Shown here in pieces: positions 42,637 to 51,441 of a stretch of DNA of 64,000 nucleotides. This DNA comes from Afifella marina DSM 2698. GTDB lineage: Bacteria > Pseudomonadota > Alphaproteobacteria > Rhizobiales > Afifellaceae. Position numbers and translations under genes: made by a program. The first letter of the stretch is position 1. Each line of letters begins with the position of its first letter. Location: NCBI RefSeq assembly GCF_900102695.1, contig NZ_FMVW01000009.1, positions 1 to 64,000 on the forward strand. Reading direction: 5' to 3'. The notes beneath the pieces were generated by a model that ran no database searches, was not told the origin of the DNA, and saw only the letters and a program-made list of their open reading frames with translations.

Positions 42637-43917
42637 ATGCAAGAACGTCCGAGCCTCAGCGATTTCGCGCTGCCCGCAGGCCCCGCTCAGCGGCGCCAGT
42701 CGGTTGCCGTCAACGTCGGTGGCGTGATGGTCGGAAGCGATCATCCGATCGCCGTCCAATCCATGACCAACACCGATACGGCCGATATCGAATCGACCGT
42801 TGCACAGGTGATGGCGCTGGCCAGGGCCGGCTCCGAATTGGTGCGGGTCACGGTCGATCGCGAGGAGGCGGCCGCCGCCGTGCCGCATATTCGCGACAAG
42901 GTGCGCGCGGCCGGCATCGACGTGCCTTTGATCGGCGACTTCCATTATATCGGTCACAAGCTTCTGGCTGAATATCCGGGCTGCGCCGAGGCGCTCGACA
43001 AATATCGCATCAATCCGGGCAATGTCGGCTTCCGCAAGAAGCGCGTGAGCCAGTTCGACGCCATCATCGAGACGGCGCTGCGCTACGACAAGCCGGTGCG
43101 GATCGGCGTCAATTGGGGGTCGCTCGACCAGGAGCTTCTGACGCTCCTCATGGACGAGAACGGCCGCCAGGCGCATCCGATCTCCGCCACCGCGGTGATG
43201 CGCGAGGCGATGGTGCGTTCCGCGCTTCTGTCTGCTGCACGTGCCGAAGAGATCGGCATGCCGCGCGACAAGATCATTCTGTCGGCGAAAGTCTCCGACG
43301 TTCAGCAGCTCATCACCGTCTACCGCATGCTGGCGCAACGCTGCGATTACGCCCTGCATCTCGGCCTGACGGAAGCGGGCATGAGCTCCAAGGGCCTGAT
43401 CGCCTCCTCGGCCGCCATGGGCATTCTGCTGCAGGAAGGCATCGGCGACACCATCCGTTATTCGCTGACGCCGGAGCCGGGCGGCGACCGCTCGCTCGAG
43501 GTGAAGGCGTGCCAGGAGCTCCTGCAGAGCATGGGCTTCCGCCAATTCCTGCCGATCGTCTCGGCGTGCCCCGGATGCGGGCGCACGACCTCGTCGCTCT
43601 TCCAGGAGCTGGCGCGCGACATCCAGAACCATATCGCTGCGCGTATGCCGACCTGGAAAGAGACTTATCCGGGCGTCGAGGCGATGTCGGTCGCCGTGAT
43701 GGGCTGCGTCGTCAACGGTCCGGGAGAATCGAAGCACGCCGATATCGGCATCTCGCTTCCGGGCACGGGCGAACAGCCGGCCGCGCCGGTCTTCATCGAC
43801 GGCGAGAAGGCGACGACCTTGCGCGGGCCGAAGCTTGCGGAAGATTTCACCGCACTCGTCGAAGATTATGTCGCGCGCCGCTATGGCGGTGCCTCCCGGC
43901 AGGACGATGCGGCCTGA
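42637..43917 (+). CDS. ispG: 4-hydroxy-3-methylbut-2-en-1-yl diphosphate synthase IspG (GcpE)
   Basis: The 426-residue [4Fe-4S] enzyme catalyses the penultimate step of the non-mevalonate isoprenoid pathway. The N-terminal TIM barrel carries [20 protein letters not shown] and RINPGNVG. The cluster cysteines are in [18 protein letters not shown] and [18 protein letters not shown]. The length fits the bacterial two-domain form. ATG 42637 starts the conserved region; the frame is open for 58 codons upstream without similarity. The last 11 bases overlap the following deaminase gene. Confidence 0.95.
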   Translation: MQERPSLSDFALPAGPAQRRQSVAVNVGGVMVGSDHPIAVQSMTNTDTADIESTVAQVMALARAGSELVRVTVDREEAAAAVPHIRDKVRAAGIDVPLIGDFHYIGHKLLAEYPGCAEALDKYRINPGNVGFRKKRVSQFDAIIETALRYDKPVRIGVNWGSLDQELLTLLMDENGRQAHPISATAVMREAMVRSALLSAARAEEIGMPRDKIILSAKVSDVQQLITVYRMLAQRCDYALHLGLTEAGMSSKGLIASSAAMGILLQEGIGDTIRYSLTPEPGGDRSLEVKACQELLQSMGFRQFLPIVSACPGCGRTTSSLFQELARDIQNHIAARMPTWKETYPGVEAMSVAVMGCVVNGPGESKHADIGISLPGTGEQPAAPVFIDGEKATTLRGPKLAEDFTALVEDYVARRYGGASRQDDAA

Positions 43918-44506
43918 GGCGGAACGCCTCGCGGATCGTTTTCTTGAGGTCATTGCGACCGATATCCTGCCGTTGACGGAGGCGGGGGTCGCCGCCGGCA
44001 ACAAAGTGTTCGGTGCGGCGATCCTGAAGAAGTCCGATCTTTCTCTGGTCGTCGCCGCTTCGAACCAGGAGCGGACGAACCCGCTCTTTCACGGCGAAGT
44101 CGCAGCCCTCAACGCCTTCTACCGCTTGCCGGATGCGAGACGTCCGGCCTCGGCCGATTGCCTGTTTCTCGCCACGCACGAGCCCTGTTCGCTGTGTCTT
44201 TCGGCGATCACCTGGGCGGGCTTCGACAATTTCACCTATCTCTTTCCCTATGAGGTGACGCGCGACGCCTTTGCGATCCCGCACGATCTTGCGATCCTCA
44301 AGGAAGTCTTCGGGATCAAGGACGGGGCTTATCGGGGCGCGAATGCCTTCTGGACCGCGACGGCGCTCGTCGAGCTGATCGACGCCTCGTCCGACGATGC
44401 GCAGGTCGCCTTTGCTGAGCGGGTCGCGACGATCAAGGACGCCTATCAGCGGCTGTCGGGCGCCTATCAGGCGGAGAAGTCGGGCTCGGGCATCGCGCTT
44501 TCCTGA
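43907..44506 (+). CDS. Cytidine/deoxycytidylate deaminase family protein
   Basis: The 199-residue protein has the zinc deaminase signatures [15 protein letters not shown] (His and catalytic Glu) and [17 protein letters not shown] (PCxxC). [20 protein letters not shown] near residue 31 corresponds to the substrate-binding strand of nucleoside and guanine deaminases. The substrate is uncertain and could be a nucleoside, nucleobase or nucleotide. It starts at ATG 43907 inside the end of ispG, so the two genes are likely translated from one mRNA. The C-terminal 50 residues are helical and not diagnostic. Confidence 0.85.
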   Translation: MRPEAERLADRFLEVIATDILPLTEAGVAAGNKVFGAAILKKSDLSLVVAASNQERTNPLFHGEVAALNAFYRLPDARRPASADCLFLATHEPCSLCLSAITWAGFDNFTYLFPYEVTRDAFAIPHDLAILKEVFGIKDGAYRGANAFWTATALVELIDASSDDAQVAFAERVATIKDAYQRLSGAYQAEKSGSGIALS

Positions 44507-44586
44507 GGAAGATCCCCGGCGCCCTTGCGCACATCGGAAGATGGCCCAAATTTCCGCCCGGATCCGGTTGGAGAAATTTCGGGGCG

Positions 44587-45489
44587 ATGCGGCCTTTCGG
44601 CAGGACATTTCTGGCTTTCGCGATCGTGGCGCTTTCGGCGTCGCGGGCAATCGCGTGGGAGGAAGGTGCCGTCGTCGGCATCGGGCCGCCGGCGAAGGTG
44701 CCGCCCCCCTTCGAAAAGGTCGCTGCCGAGCCGGAGGCGATCTGCGCGTCGATCGAATTGCAGGCCAAGCGTTTCGGGCTCGATGCCGCTTATTTCGCCC
44801 GGCTCATTTTCAAGGAAAGCCGGTTTGACGCCGGTGCCGTCAGTCCGAAGGGCGCGGAAGGCATCGCCCAGTTCATGCCGGCGACGGCACGTGCGCGGGG
44901 CCTTGCCGATTCCTTCGATATCGCCCCGGCGCTCTATCATTCGGCTTCGTATCTGCGCGAAAACTGGAGCCTCTTCGGCAATTGGGGATTGGCGGCGGCC
45001 GCCTACAATGCCGGGCCCAACCGCGTGAGACGCTGGCTTGCCGGCGAGAGCGGTCTTCCCTTCGAGACGCAGAATTTCGTTCTCTCCATCACAGGCGAGC
45101 CGGCGGAGCGCTGGAGGGAAAGGGCGGCGAAGCTCGGCGATCTCAGCCTCGATCCGGACCTTTCGTTCCTGGAAGCGTGCCGGAAGCTGCCCGCGGCGCG
45201 TACGAGCCCGCGCATGGCCATTGCCTCCGGCGACTGGAAGCCGTGGGGCGCGCAGGTCGCCGGCAGCTTTTCGCAGGCTGCGGCTCTGTCGCAATTTCAA
45301 AGGCTGAAGGGCCGCTACGCTTCGCTCTTCGGCGACGAGCCGCCTATGGTCGTGCGGGCGAAGACGCCGGCACGCGGTCGCGCTTCGATCTATGCCGTCC
45401 GGCTCGGAGCCGACAGCAAAGCGGAGGCGAGCCGGATTTGCGATCGGCTGCGTGCCAAGGGAGGGGCCTGCGTGGTGATGAAGAATTGA
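44587..45489 (+). CDS. Lytic transglycosylase (SLT domain) with possible SPOR-like C-terminus
   Basis: The 300-residue secreted protein has a signal peptide (FLAFAIVALSASRAIA, cut near residue 23). The SLT domain (about 50-160) has the catalytic glutamate in ARLIFKESRFDAGAV, then SPKGAEGIAQFMPATARARGL and AAAAYNAGPNRVRRWLAG. The C-terminal 80 residues end IYAVRLGADSKAEASRICDR, which resembles a SPOR peptidoglycan-binding repeat. It cleaves glycan strands in the periplasm. Its stop overlaps the TTG start of the following glycosylase gene. Confidence 0.9.
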   Translation: MRPFGRTFLAFAIVALSASRAIAWEEGAVVGIGPPAKVPPPFEKVAAEPEAICASIELQAKRFGLDAAYFARLIFKESRFDAGAVSPKGAEGIAQFMPATARARGLADSFDIAPALYHSASYLRENWSLFGNWGLAAAAYNAGPNRVRRWLAGESGLPFETQNFVLSITGEPAERWRERAAKLGDLSLDPDLSFLEACRKLPAARTSPRMAIASGDWKPWGAQVAGSFSQAAALSQFQRLKGRYASLFGDEPPMVVRAKTPARGRASIYAVRLGADSKAEASRICDRLRAKGGACVVMKN

Positions 45490-46133
45490 GCCGCATCGAC
45501 AGCCTTAAGGATATCGCCGAAGGCCTCGCCCAACTCACACGCATCGACGAACGGCTGGTGCCGGTGGTGGCGCTTGCCGGCGACGTGCCGCTGCGCCGCC
45601 ATCAAGGCGGCTATGAAGGGCTCGCCTCGATCATCGTGGCACAGCAGGTCTCCAAGGCGGCGGCCGACAGCATCTGGAAGCGGCTCTCCGACAAGCTTCA
45701 GGAGGTCGGGCCGCAGAGTGTTCTCGCCGCCGATGAGGAGGAGTTGCGACTTTGCGGCCTGTCGCGGCCGAAGGTCCGCACGCTGCGTCGGCTTGCCGAA
45801 AGCTGCGTCGCCGATTTCCGTTTCGAGGGGCTGGAAGACCTGCCGGCGGAGGAGGCGATCGTAAAAATGACGGCGCTTCACGGCGTCGGGCGCTGGACGG
45901 CGGAGGTCTATCTGCTCTTCTGCTGCGGCCATCGGGACATCTTCCCAGCCGGCGACATTGCGTTGCAAAATGCCGTGCGCCACGCCTTTGCGGCGGCGGA
46001 GAGACCCTCGGAGAAAGAACTGCGGGGGATCGCGGAAGCCTGGTCGCCGTGGCGCGGCGTCGCCGCCCGCCTGTTCTGGCGCTATTACGCCGTCACTGCC
46101 AAAAGAGACGTGATACCTCTCGGAGATTCCTGA
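45486..46133 (+). CDS. DNA-3-methyladenine glycosylase II (AlkA/HhH-GPD type)
   Basis: The 215-residue HhH-GPD glycosylase has SIIVAQQVSKAAADSIWKRL early and the helix-hairpin-helix with catalytic aspartate in LTALHGVGRWTAEVYLLFC-type sequence (here MTALHGVGRWTAEVYLLF). FPAGDIALQNAVRHAF carries the key aspartate. It removes alkylated bases from DNA. The only initiator that fits is TTG 45486, which overlaps the upstream stop (TTGA). The protein ends one base into the next start (TGATG), so it is translationally coupled on both sides. Confidence 0.9.
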   Translation: MSRIDSLKDIAEGLAQLTRIDERLVPVVALAGDVPLRRHQGGYEGLASIIVAQQVSKAAADSIWKRLSDKLQEVGPQSVLAADEEELRLCGLSRPKVRTLRRLAESCVADFRFEGLEDLPAEEAIVKMTALHGVGRWTAEVYLLFCCGHRDIFPAGDIALQNAVRHAFAAAERPSEKELRGIAEAWSPWRGVAARLFWRYYAVTAKRDVIPLGDS

Positions 46134-46795
46134 TGCCTTTAACCCTTCTCGACGGACCGCGAATCGCCCCAGCTTCCGGAGGCGCGGCAAAAAGTCTCGT
46201 CGTCTTCCTTCATGGCTTCGGCGCGGACGGCAACGACCTCATCGCGATCGGTCGCGAATGGGCGCGGGCTCTGCCCGATACCGCCTTCGTCGCCCCGCAT
46301 GCGCCCGAGCCGTGCGCGGCCGCGCCGATGGGCCGGCAATGGTTCGACCTCACCCGCCAGGACCCGGAAGTCTATAAGCTCGGTGTGGCAGGGGCGGCGC
46401 CCTCGCTCGACCATTTCCTCGATCAGGAAATGCAGCGGGCCGGCGTCGACGAGACGAAAACGGCGCTCGTCGGCTTTTCGCAGGGCACGATGATGGCGCT
46501 CCATGTCGGGCCGCTGCGGCCGAAAAAGCTAGCCGGCATCGTGGGTTTCTCGGGCCTTCTCGCCGACAAGGCGGCAATCGCCGCGCCCGAGGCGCAGAAG
46601 CCGCCCGTGCTTCTCGTGCATGGCGATAGCGATCAGCTCATCCCCGTGCAGGCGCTCTTCATGGCGAATGAGGGGCTGACGGAAGCCAAGGTCCCCGTCG
46701 AATGGCATATCAGCCAGGGGATCGGCCACGGCATCGGGCCGGATGGGCTCAGCCTGGCGCAGCAGTTCCTGCAGCGGGTGCTCGGAGCGGCCTGA
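46133..46795 (+). CDS. Alpha/beta hydrolase, phospholipase/carboxylesterase family
   Basis: The 220-residue esterase has the oxyanion region VVFLHGFGADGNDLI, catalytic serine in ALVGFSQGTMMALHV, aspartate in LLVHGDSDQLIPVQ and histidine in ISQGIGHGIGPDGL. The Ser-Asp-His triad is complete and typical of small carboxylesterases acting on short acyl esters or acyl-thioesters. It is cytoplasmic, with no signal peptide. It overlaps the preceding glycosylase by one base (TGATG) and closes a four-gene run from the deaminase onward. Confidence 0.92.
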   Translation: MPLTLLDGPRIAPASGGAAKSLVVFLHGFGADGNDLIAIGREWARALPDTAFVAPHAPEPCAAAPMGRQWFDLTRQDPEVYKLGVAGAAPSLDHFLDQEMQRAGVDETKTALVGFSQGTMMALHVGPLRPKKLAGIVGFSGLLADKAAIAAPEAQKPPVLLVHGDSDQLIPVQALFMANEGLTEAKVPVEWHISQGIGHGIGPDGLSLAQQFLQRVLGAA

Positions 46796-46950
46796 GCTCC
46801 TCCAAGACGCAAGCGCTGCCTCCTCGCGGCGCTTGTGCGATCGTTATTCGCCGACGTGACAGATGAGCTTCACAAGCGTGTCACAGAGCGTATAGACTAT
46901 GCGCGCGACTAAGAGGAGGCCGTTGACTTCGATGGCATTAGCGCAGCGCC

Positions 46951-47508
46951 ATGACGATACACGTCTCGCCTAACGCGCATCCCGCACTCGTCCTGAACGC
47001 CGATTATCGGCCGCTCAGCTATTATCCTTTGTCGCTCTGGTCGTGGCAGGACGCCATCAAGGCGGTGTTTCTCGACCGAGTGAATATCGTCTCCGAATAC
47101 GACTTTCAGATCCGAAGTCCGAGCTTCTCCATGAAGCTTCCTTCCGTCGTATCCTTGAAGACCTACATCAAACCCTCCAGAAATCCCGCCTTCACACGTT
47201 TCAACGTCTTTCTCCGCGACCGCTTCGAATGCGCCTATTGCGGCTCGGAAGACGATCTCACCTTCGACCATGTGATCCCGCGTTCGAAGGGCGGCCAGAC
47301 GACCTGGACCAACGTCATCACCGCCTGCGCGCCGTGCAATCTGAAGAAGAGCAACAAGAGCTGCGACGAGATCAAGATCTGGCCGCGGCATATGCCGTTC
47401 GAGCCGACGACCTACGATCTGCATCGCAACGGCCGGCTCTTCCCGCCGAACTATCTGCACGAGAGCTGGATGGATTATCTCTACTGGGATACGGAGCTGG
47501 AGCCGTAA
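46951..47508 (+). CDS. HNH endonuclease family protein
   Basis: The 185-residue protein carries an HNH/zinc module in the order CAYCGSEDDLTFDHVIPRSKG (first Cys pair, then the Asp-His) and TTWTNVITACAPCNLKKSNK (Asn and second Cys pair). It starts with HPALVLNADYRPLSYYPLSL, a block conserved in a chromosomal HNH family widespread in alphaproteobacteria. Nuclease activity is expected from the motif, but the physiological role is unknown. ATG 46951 gives the conserved start. Upstream, GTGACA and TGTCAC arms (about 46856-46886) may be part of its promoter. Confidence 0.88.
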   Translation: MTIHVSPNAHPALVLNADYRPLSYYPLSLWSWQDAIKAVFLDRVNIVSEYDFQIRSPSFSMKLPSVVSLKTYIKPSRNPAFTRFNVFLRDRFECAYCGSEDDLTFDHVIPRSKGGQTTWTNVITACAPCNLKKSNKSCDEIKIWPRHMPFEPTTYDLHRNGRLFPPNYLHESWMDYLYWDTELEP

Positions 47509-47536
47509 GCCGCTTCGGCGTTGGCTCCATACCGTC

Positions 47537-48049
47537 TCAGCGCCGCGCGGCCAGCGTCCTGTAAAGGGCGTAGATCGTCAGCACGACGAGAAACAGCGAC
47601 GCCACCGCATTCCAGCCGGCGAAGGAGAGGCCGAAGAGGTGCCACAGCGCCTCGTCGCAGCTCGGCCCCGAGACGCCGCCTTGCAGGGAATTGAACATCG
47701 ACGCGGCATCGCCCGGACCGCCCGTCTGCACGCAAGTGTCCGGCCCCTTCCACCAGTGATATTCGACGCCGGCATGGTGCACGCCAAGCCCGAAACTGAC
47801 GGCCCAGATGACGCCGAGAGCGCCGAAGAGGGCCGCGAGGAGACCACGGGGCGCGCCCCGCCAGACGGCCAACACCGTCACGAGCGTGATCGGCAGAGCG
47901 ACGTAATAGGGCAGGCGCTCGCGCAGGCAGAGGGCGCAGGGCTGATAGCCACCGATATGTTCAAAGCCGAGTGCGGTCAGAATGGTGGCGCCGGCCGCCA
48001 GAAAGAGGAGGAGGGCCAGAATGCGCAAGGTGCGATCGGTTGCAGCCAT
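47537..48049 (-). CDS. dsbB: Disulfide bond formation protein B (DsbB)
   Basis: The 170-residue membrane protein has four membrane helices. It shows the first periplasmic cysteine pair in GYQPCALCLRERLPYY and a second pair (C106 in GPDTCVQTGG and C131 in GPSCDEAL), arranged as in DsbB. It re-oxidises DsbA and passes electrons to quinones. ATG 48049 overlaps the stop of the upstream DedA-like gene (TGATG), so the two are translationally coupled. The frame is open far upstream, but that is a shadow of the neighbouring gene. Confidence 0.9.
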   Translation of the reverse strand: MAATDRTLRILALLLFLAAGATILTALGFEHIGGYQPCALCLRERLPYYVALPITLVTVLAVWRGAPRGLLAALFGALGVIWAVSFGLGVHHAGVEYHWWKGPDTCVQTGGPGDAASMFNSLQGGVSGPSCDEALWHLFGLSFAGWNAVASLFLVVLTIYALYRTLAARR

Positions 48050-48642
48050 CAATGTGAGCCCGGCAGGATATATTTGATGAGGATGAAGCCTCCCACCAAG
48101 AGCAGCAGGAAGACGGTGAAGACGAGACCGAGCCGCTTTTCGATGAAGGTTCTGATCGGCGGCCCGAAGGCATAAAGGAGCCCGGCGACCGCGAAGAAGC
48201 GGATGCCGCGGGCGATGACGCTCGCCACCATGAAGACGACGAGCGACAAATGTGTGGCGCCCGAGGCGATGGTGATCACTTTGTAGGGAAAGGGCGTGAC
48301 ACCGGCGATCAACACGGCCCAGGCGCCCCATTCGTTGTATTTGGCGGCAAATGCCTCGAAGGCGTCGCCGTAGCCGTAAAAGGCGAGAATGGGGGCGGCG
48401 ACGGCCTGATAGAGAAAGGCGCCGATGAGATAGCCGAAGAGGCCACCGATGACGGAGGCGAGGGTCGCGACGGTCGCGTAATACCAGGCCTTGGACCGGT
48501 CGGCGAGGATCATCGGGATGAGGAGCGCGTCCGGCGGGATCGGAAACACCGAACTCTCGACGAAGGAGACACCGGAAAGCGCGGCCGTCGCATGGCGGCT
48601 CGCGGCGAGGTTCATCGTCCAATCGTAGAGGGCGCGAAGCAT
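48049..48642 (-). CDS. YqaA/DedA-like (VTT domain) membrane protein
   Basis: The 197-residue protein has four to five hydrophobic segments. The family motif FVESSVFPIPPDALLIPMIL occurs near residue 28, and a re-entrant region follows with GVTPFPYKVITIASGA. The VTT/SNARE-associated family includes lipid scramblases and flippases that recycle undecaprenyl phosphate or phospholipids; the YqaA branch is uncharacterised. It is co-transcribed with dsbB, whose start overlaps its stop. Confidence 0.88.
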   Translation of the reverse strand: MLRALYDWTMNLAASRHATAALSGVSFVESSVFPIPPDALLIPMILADRSKAWYYATVATLASVIGGLFGYLIGAFLYQAVAAPILAFYGYGDAFEAFAAKYNEWGAWAVLIAGVTPFPYKVITIASGATHLSLVVFMVASVIARGIRFFAVAGLLYAFGPPIRTFIEKRLGLVFTVFLLLLVGGFILIKYILPGSH

Positions 48643-48902
48643 GAGCTTGACCGGTCGGGGAGTGATGAGGGCTTATCGCCTTCCGTCGCTGCGGGCTCAA
48701 GCCCAAACTTATTCGGATGGCGGCGCCGGACGCGGGCTCCCGCTTCATGGGATCAGGGCTGCGGCTCCGTCTCCTCTGCGGGTGAGATTTCTTTGCGCAT
48801 CTTGAGGAAATCCTGGCGCACAGCATCTTGCGCTGACGGCCGGCAACGCCTAAGCATCTGCGCGGATTTCCGGATGCCCCTCGCGGGCCGGCCGGAACCC
48901 CT

Positions 48903-48989
48903 GCGGGCGTGGCGGAACTGGTAGACGCGCTGGACTCAAAATCCAGTTCTGGTGACAGAGTGTCGGTTCGATTCCGACCGCCCGCACCA
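48903..48989 (+). tRNA. tRNA-Leu, anticodon CAA
   Basis: The acceptor stem GCGGGCG pairs with CGCCCGC, and the 3' CCA is encoded. The anticodon stem CTGGA/TCCAG encloses loop CTCAAAA, giving anticodon CAA, which reads the UUG leucine codon. A long variable arm (TCTGGTGACAGAGTG region) and the T-loop GTTCGATTC are present, as in class II leucine tRNAs. An NnrR-like regulator gene follows 149 bases downstream. Confidence 0.95.
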
Positions 48990-49138
48990 TCCTCTCTCTG
49001 CGATCTTCAGAGCTTTGTTGCGCCGCCTCGTGCAGGGGGGCGTGAACCATCTGGCGCGGCACGACTTTTGACAGGAGAACCAAGCTCGCGATACGCGCTG
49101 GCGATGCCTGTGCCGTGTGCGCCGATGCCGGAGGAAGA

Positions 49139-49840
49139 ATGCCCGCCCCACATCTCGACCGCTCGCTGGTGAAAGATCTCGGCGTTTTTGCCTCGCTCTC
49201 AGACGAAGATCTCGAAGCGGTCCTCGCCTCGGCGACGACGCGGCGGATTCCGATCAACACCGCGGTCTTCAATCAAGGCGATCCGGCTGGAGAGTTTTTT
49301 GCCCTCTTGCATGGGCGCCTCAAGGTGACGCAATCGACGCCCGACGGGCAGCAGATCGTCGTGCGGCACGTCAATCCGGGCGATATTTTCGGCATCGCCA
49401 AGGCGATCCGCCGGCCGGATTATCCCGGGACGGCAACGGCGGTCGCCGACAGCCTGGCGCTCGCCTGGCCGATGGGCCAGTGGGACATGCTCGTGGCGCG
49501 TTGTCCGGCGCTTGCCGTCAATGCGCTGGCGACGGTCGGGCAAAGGCTGCAGGACGCCCATACGCGCATCCGCGAACTCTCCACCGAAGAGGTGGAGCGA
49601 CGCGTCGCGCATGCGCTTTTGCGCCTCGTCAAGCAGGCGGGCCGCAAGACCGAGGAAGGGGTTTTGATCGATTTTCCGATCACCCGCCAGGACGTGGCGG
49701 AAATGACCGGCACGACGCTGCACACGGTGAGCCGGCTCCTGAGCGCGTGGGAGGCGAGGGGCCTCGTCTCGAGCGGCCGAAAGAAGATCGTCGTCTGCGA
49801 TCCGCATGCCCTCGTCGTCATCGCCGAGGGGGCCGAATAA
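49139..49840 (+). CDS. NnrR/DNR-like Crp/Fnr family regulator
   Basis: The 233-residue regulator has an N-terminal sensor barrel, a long dimerisation helix (LSTEEVERRVAHALLRLVKQ) and a C-terminal HTH, ITRQDVAEMTGTTLHTVSRLLSAWEARGL. The TLHTVSRxLSAWE recognition helix is that of NnrR/DNR-type NO regulators, which bind TTG-N8-CAA sites. The N-terminal cysteines of FNR are absent, so it is not an oxygen-labile iron-sulfur form; NO sensing through haem is the usual model. GGAGGAAG precedes ATG 49139. The frame is open 8 codons upstream. It lies beside DUF1858/DUF6522 genes and 4 kb from nor genes carrying matching sites. Confidence 0.85.
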   Translation: MPAPHLDRSLVKDLGVFASLSDEDLEAVLASATTRRIPINTAVFNQGDPAGEFFALLHGRLKVTQSTPDGQQIVVRHVNPGDIFGIAKAIRRPDYPGTATAVADSLALAWPMGQWDMLVARCPALAVNALATVGQRLQDAHTRIRELSTEEVERRVAHALLRLVKQAGRKTEEGVLIDFPITRQDVAEMTGTTLHTVSRLLSAWEARGLVSSGRKKIVVCDPHALVVIAEGAE

Positions 49841-49862
49841 CCGCGACCGAAACCCGCCTGCG

Positions 49863-50186
49863 CTATTGAGGCGATCCGGGGCTCTGGGCTGCCATGAGAT
49901 CGGTGAGCGTGAAGCAGGTCCGGCGAAGGAGATGTCCCTCGTCGTCGACCACGAAGGTCGCGCGCCGGTCGTTATGGAAGAAGACGAGGCGAAAGGTACC
50001 GGCGTCGCGGTCCTGGCCGCGCTCGAGCCGGCTCTTGATTTCGCCCCGGCGCATCAGTGTTCGCACCTCCTCCGCGTCGAGGGCGAAGGCATCGGCGAGG
50101 AGGCCGGCATCGATGTCGAAGCCTTGACCGGTGCGCGTGATCGGCTTGCCGGTCTCGGCGGGATTGCTCGTGGGCATAGGATTCAA
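49863..50186 (-). CDS. DUF6522 family protein
   Basis: The 107-residue protein has a predicted mixed fold with DIDAGLLADAFALDAEEVRTL, FRLVFFHNDRRATFVVDDEG and the ending CFTLTDLMAAQ. It matches my recollection of DUF6522, found near denitrification and Crp/Fnr genes. One or two cysteines are present, with no clear metal site. The likely start is TTG 50186, overlapping the upstream stop (TTGA) with GGAGG just before; ATG 50177 is an alternative. It is co-transcribed with the DUF1858 gene. Confidence 0.65.
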   Translation of the reverse strand: MNPMPTSNPAETGKPITRTGQGFDIDAGLLADAFALDAEEVRTLMRRGEIKSRLERGQDRDAGTFRLVFFHNDRRATFVVDDEGHLLRRTCFTLTDLMAAQSPGSPQ

Positions 50187-50452
50187 GGCTCCTCCTTTCG
50201 CGGCGCGGACGGCCCGGTCCGATGCTCCGGGCGCTCATGCGGCGTCACGAGGTCCGCAAGCTCGCGCAGAAGCGGTTCCGGCTCTATTTGGTGCTCGGTG
50301 CAGGCGTCGCGCACGGAATGTATGTGGCCGAAGGGGCAGCCGATGCACAAGAGGCGGCGGCGCATGAAGACCGGGATGGCGTTTTTGTAGCGGGTGAGGA
50401 ATTCGTCGACGGCCATGTCGGCGAAGGTCCACGACAAGGGCGGTGCGGGCAT
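50183..50452 (-). CDS. DUF1858 domain small protein
   Basis: The 89-residue protein contains a DUF1858 core, FADMAVDEFLTRYKNAIPVF, followed by RRRLLCIGCPFGHIHSVRDA. The cysteine pair of CIGCPFGHIHS resembles a metal or redox site. DUF1858 also occurs fused to hybrid-cluster/Ric-type iron-sulfur repair proteins, but this one is free-standing. The start ATG 50452 is preceded by AGGAGA. The palindromic site TTGTC-GGGC-GACAA lies 56 bases further upstream, placing the gene in the putative NnrR regulon. Function unknown. Confidence 0.75.
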   Translation of the reverse strand: MPAPPLSWTFADMAVDEFLTRYKNAIPVFMRRRLLCIGCPFGHIHSVRDACTEHQIEPEPLLRELADLVTPHERPEHRTGPSAPRKEEP

Positions 50453-50507
50453 GGGGGATCTCCTCTCGAATTGAAAGGATCCTACGCCCGAGCCTGGCCG
50501 TTCTTCT

Positions 50508-50521
50508 TTGTCGGGCGACAA
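50508..50521 (-). promoter_or_regulatory. NnrR/FNR-like site TTGTC-GGGC-GACAA
   Basis: A perfect 5+4+5 palindrome of the TTG-N8-CAA class lies 62 bases (centre) upstream of the DUF1858 start on the minus strand. It resembles the sites near norE, norC and pseudoazurin in the same region. Confidence 0.7.
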
Positions 50522-50624
50522 TCTCGGCGGCGGGTCGTTGGCCCGCGTCGCCAAGGCCGCAGAAAGTTGCCGACGCGGCGCTCGAGTGGCCGCGGCGGCG
50601 ATTTTCAGAGGTGACGGCTCAGCC

Positions 50625-51407
50625 TCACCAGGAGGCGATGACGGCGCCGTTGAAGCGCTCGTTGATGAAGTCGCGGATCGCTTCGTCGTGATAGGCTTTG
50701 ACGAAGCGCTTCACCCATTCGGCGTCCTTGTCTTCGCTGCGCACGGCGATGACGTTCACATAAGGTGATTTCGCCGATTCCTTGGCGACGGCATCGGCGC
50801 GCGGGTCGAGGCCGGCTTCCAGCGCATAATTGGTGTTGATCGCGGCGGCATCGACATCCGGCAGGGAGCGCGGGAGCTGCGCCGCGTCGAGCTCGATGAT
50901 GTCGATGTTCTTCGGGTTGTCGGTGACGTCGAGCGGCGTCGCCTTCAAGCCGGCGTCCGGATCAAGCGTGATGAGGCCGGCATCCTGGAGGAGGAGGAGC
51001 GCGCGGCCGCCATTGGTCGGATCGTTCGGGATGGCGACCTTCGCACCTTCCGGAAGGTCGTCGATCTTTTCCACCTTGTTGGAATAGACGCCCATGGGCG
51101 TGTTGATCGTCGGCGCCACGGCGACGATGTCGAAGCCGCGATCGGCGATCTGGGCATCGAGATAGGGCTGATGCTGGAAGGCGTTGGCGTCGAGTTCGCC
51201 GTCGGCCAGCGCCTGGTTCGGGACGACGTAGTCGGAGAATTCCAGGACCTTGATGTCGAGGCCGTCTTTGGCGGCGATTTCCTGGACCTTTTCCATGATC
51301 TCGCCCTGCTCGCCGGGCGTCACGCCAACGGTGATGGTTTCGGCAAAGGCGGGAACGGTGAGGCCGAGGGCCAGCGAACCAGCGAGGAGGAGTGTTTTCA
51401 AAGCCAT
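50625..51407 (-). CDS. metQ: Methionine ABC transporter substrate-binding protein MetQ (NlpA family)
   Basis: The 260-residue protein has a signal peptide (LLLAGSLALGLTVPAFA, cut after residue 22) and no lipobox cysteine, so it is probably a soluble periplasmic protein. NlpA-family blocks include VGVTPGEQGEIMEKVQEIAA, DYVVPNQALADGELDANAFQ and VAIPNDPTNGGRALLLLQDA, together with EVSALP-type contacts. It delivers D- or L-methionine to MetNI. It is the last gene of metNIQ, 34 bases after metI. Confidence 0.92.
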   Translation of the reverse strand: MALKTLLLAGSLALGLTVPAFAETITVGVTPGEQGEIMEKVQEIAAKDGLDIKVLEFSDYVVPNQALADGELDANAFQHQPYLDAQIADRGFDIVAVAPTINTPMGVYSNKVEKIDDLPEGAKVAIPNDPTNGGRALLLLQDAGLITLDPDAGLKATPLDVTDNPKNIDIIELDAAQLPRSLPDVDAAAINTNYALEAGLDPRADAVAKESAKSPYVNVIAVRSEDKDAEWVKRFVKAYHDEAIRDFINERFNGAVIASW

Positions 51408-51441
51408 GACGATACTTTCCGTTTTGAGGGGTCTTTGAAGC

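Noticed and set aside
48990-49138. A TTG-N8-CAA autoregulatory site before the NnrR-like gene
   Set aside because: Only TTGACA-N-CAA with N10 spacing was found; it does not fit the pattern of the other sites.
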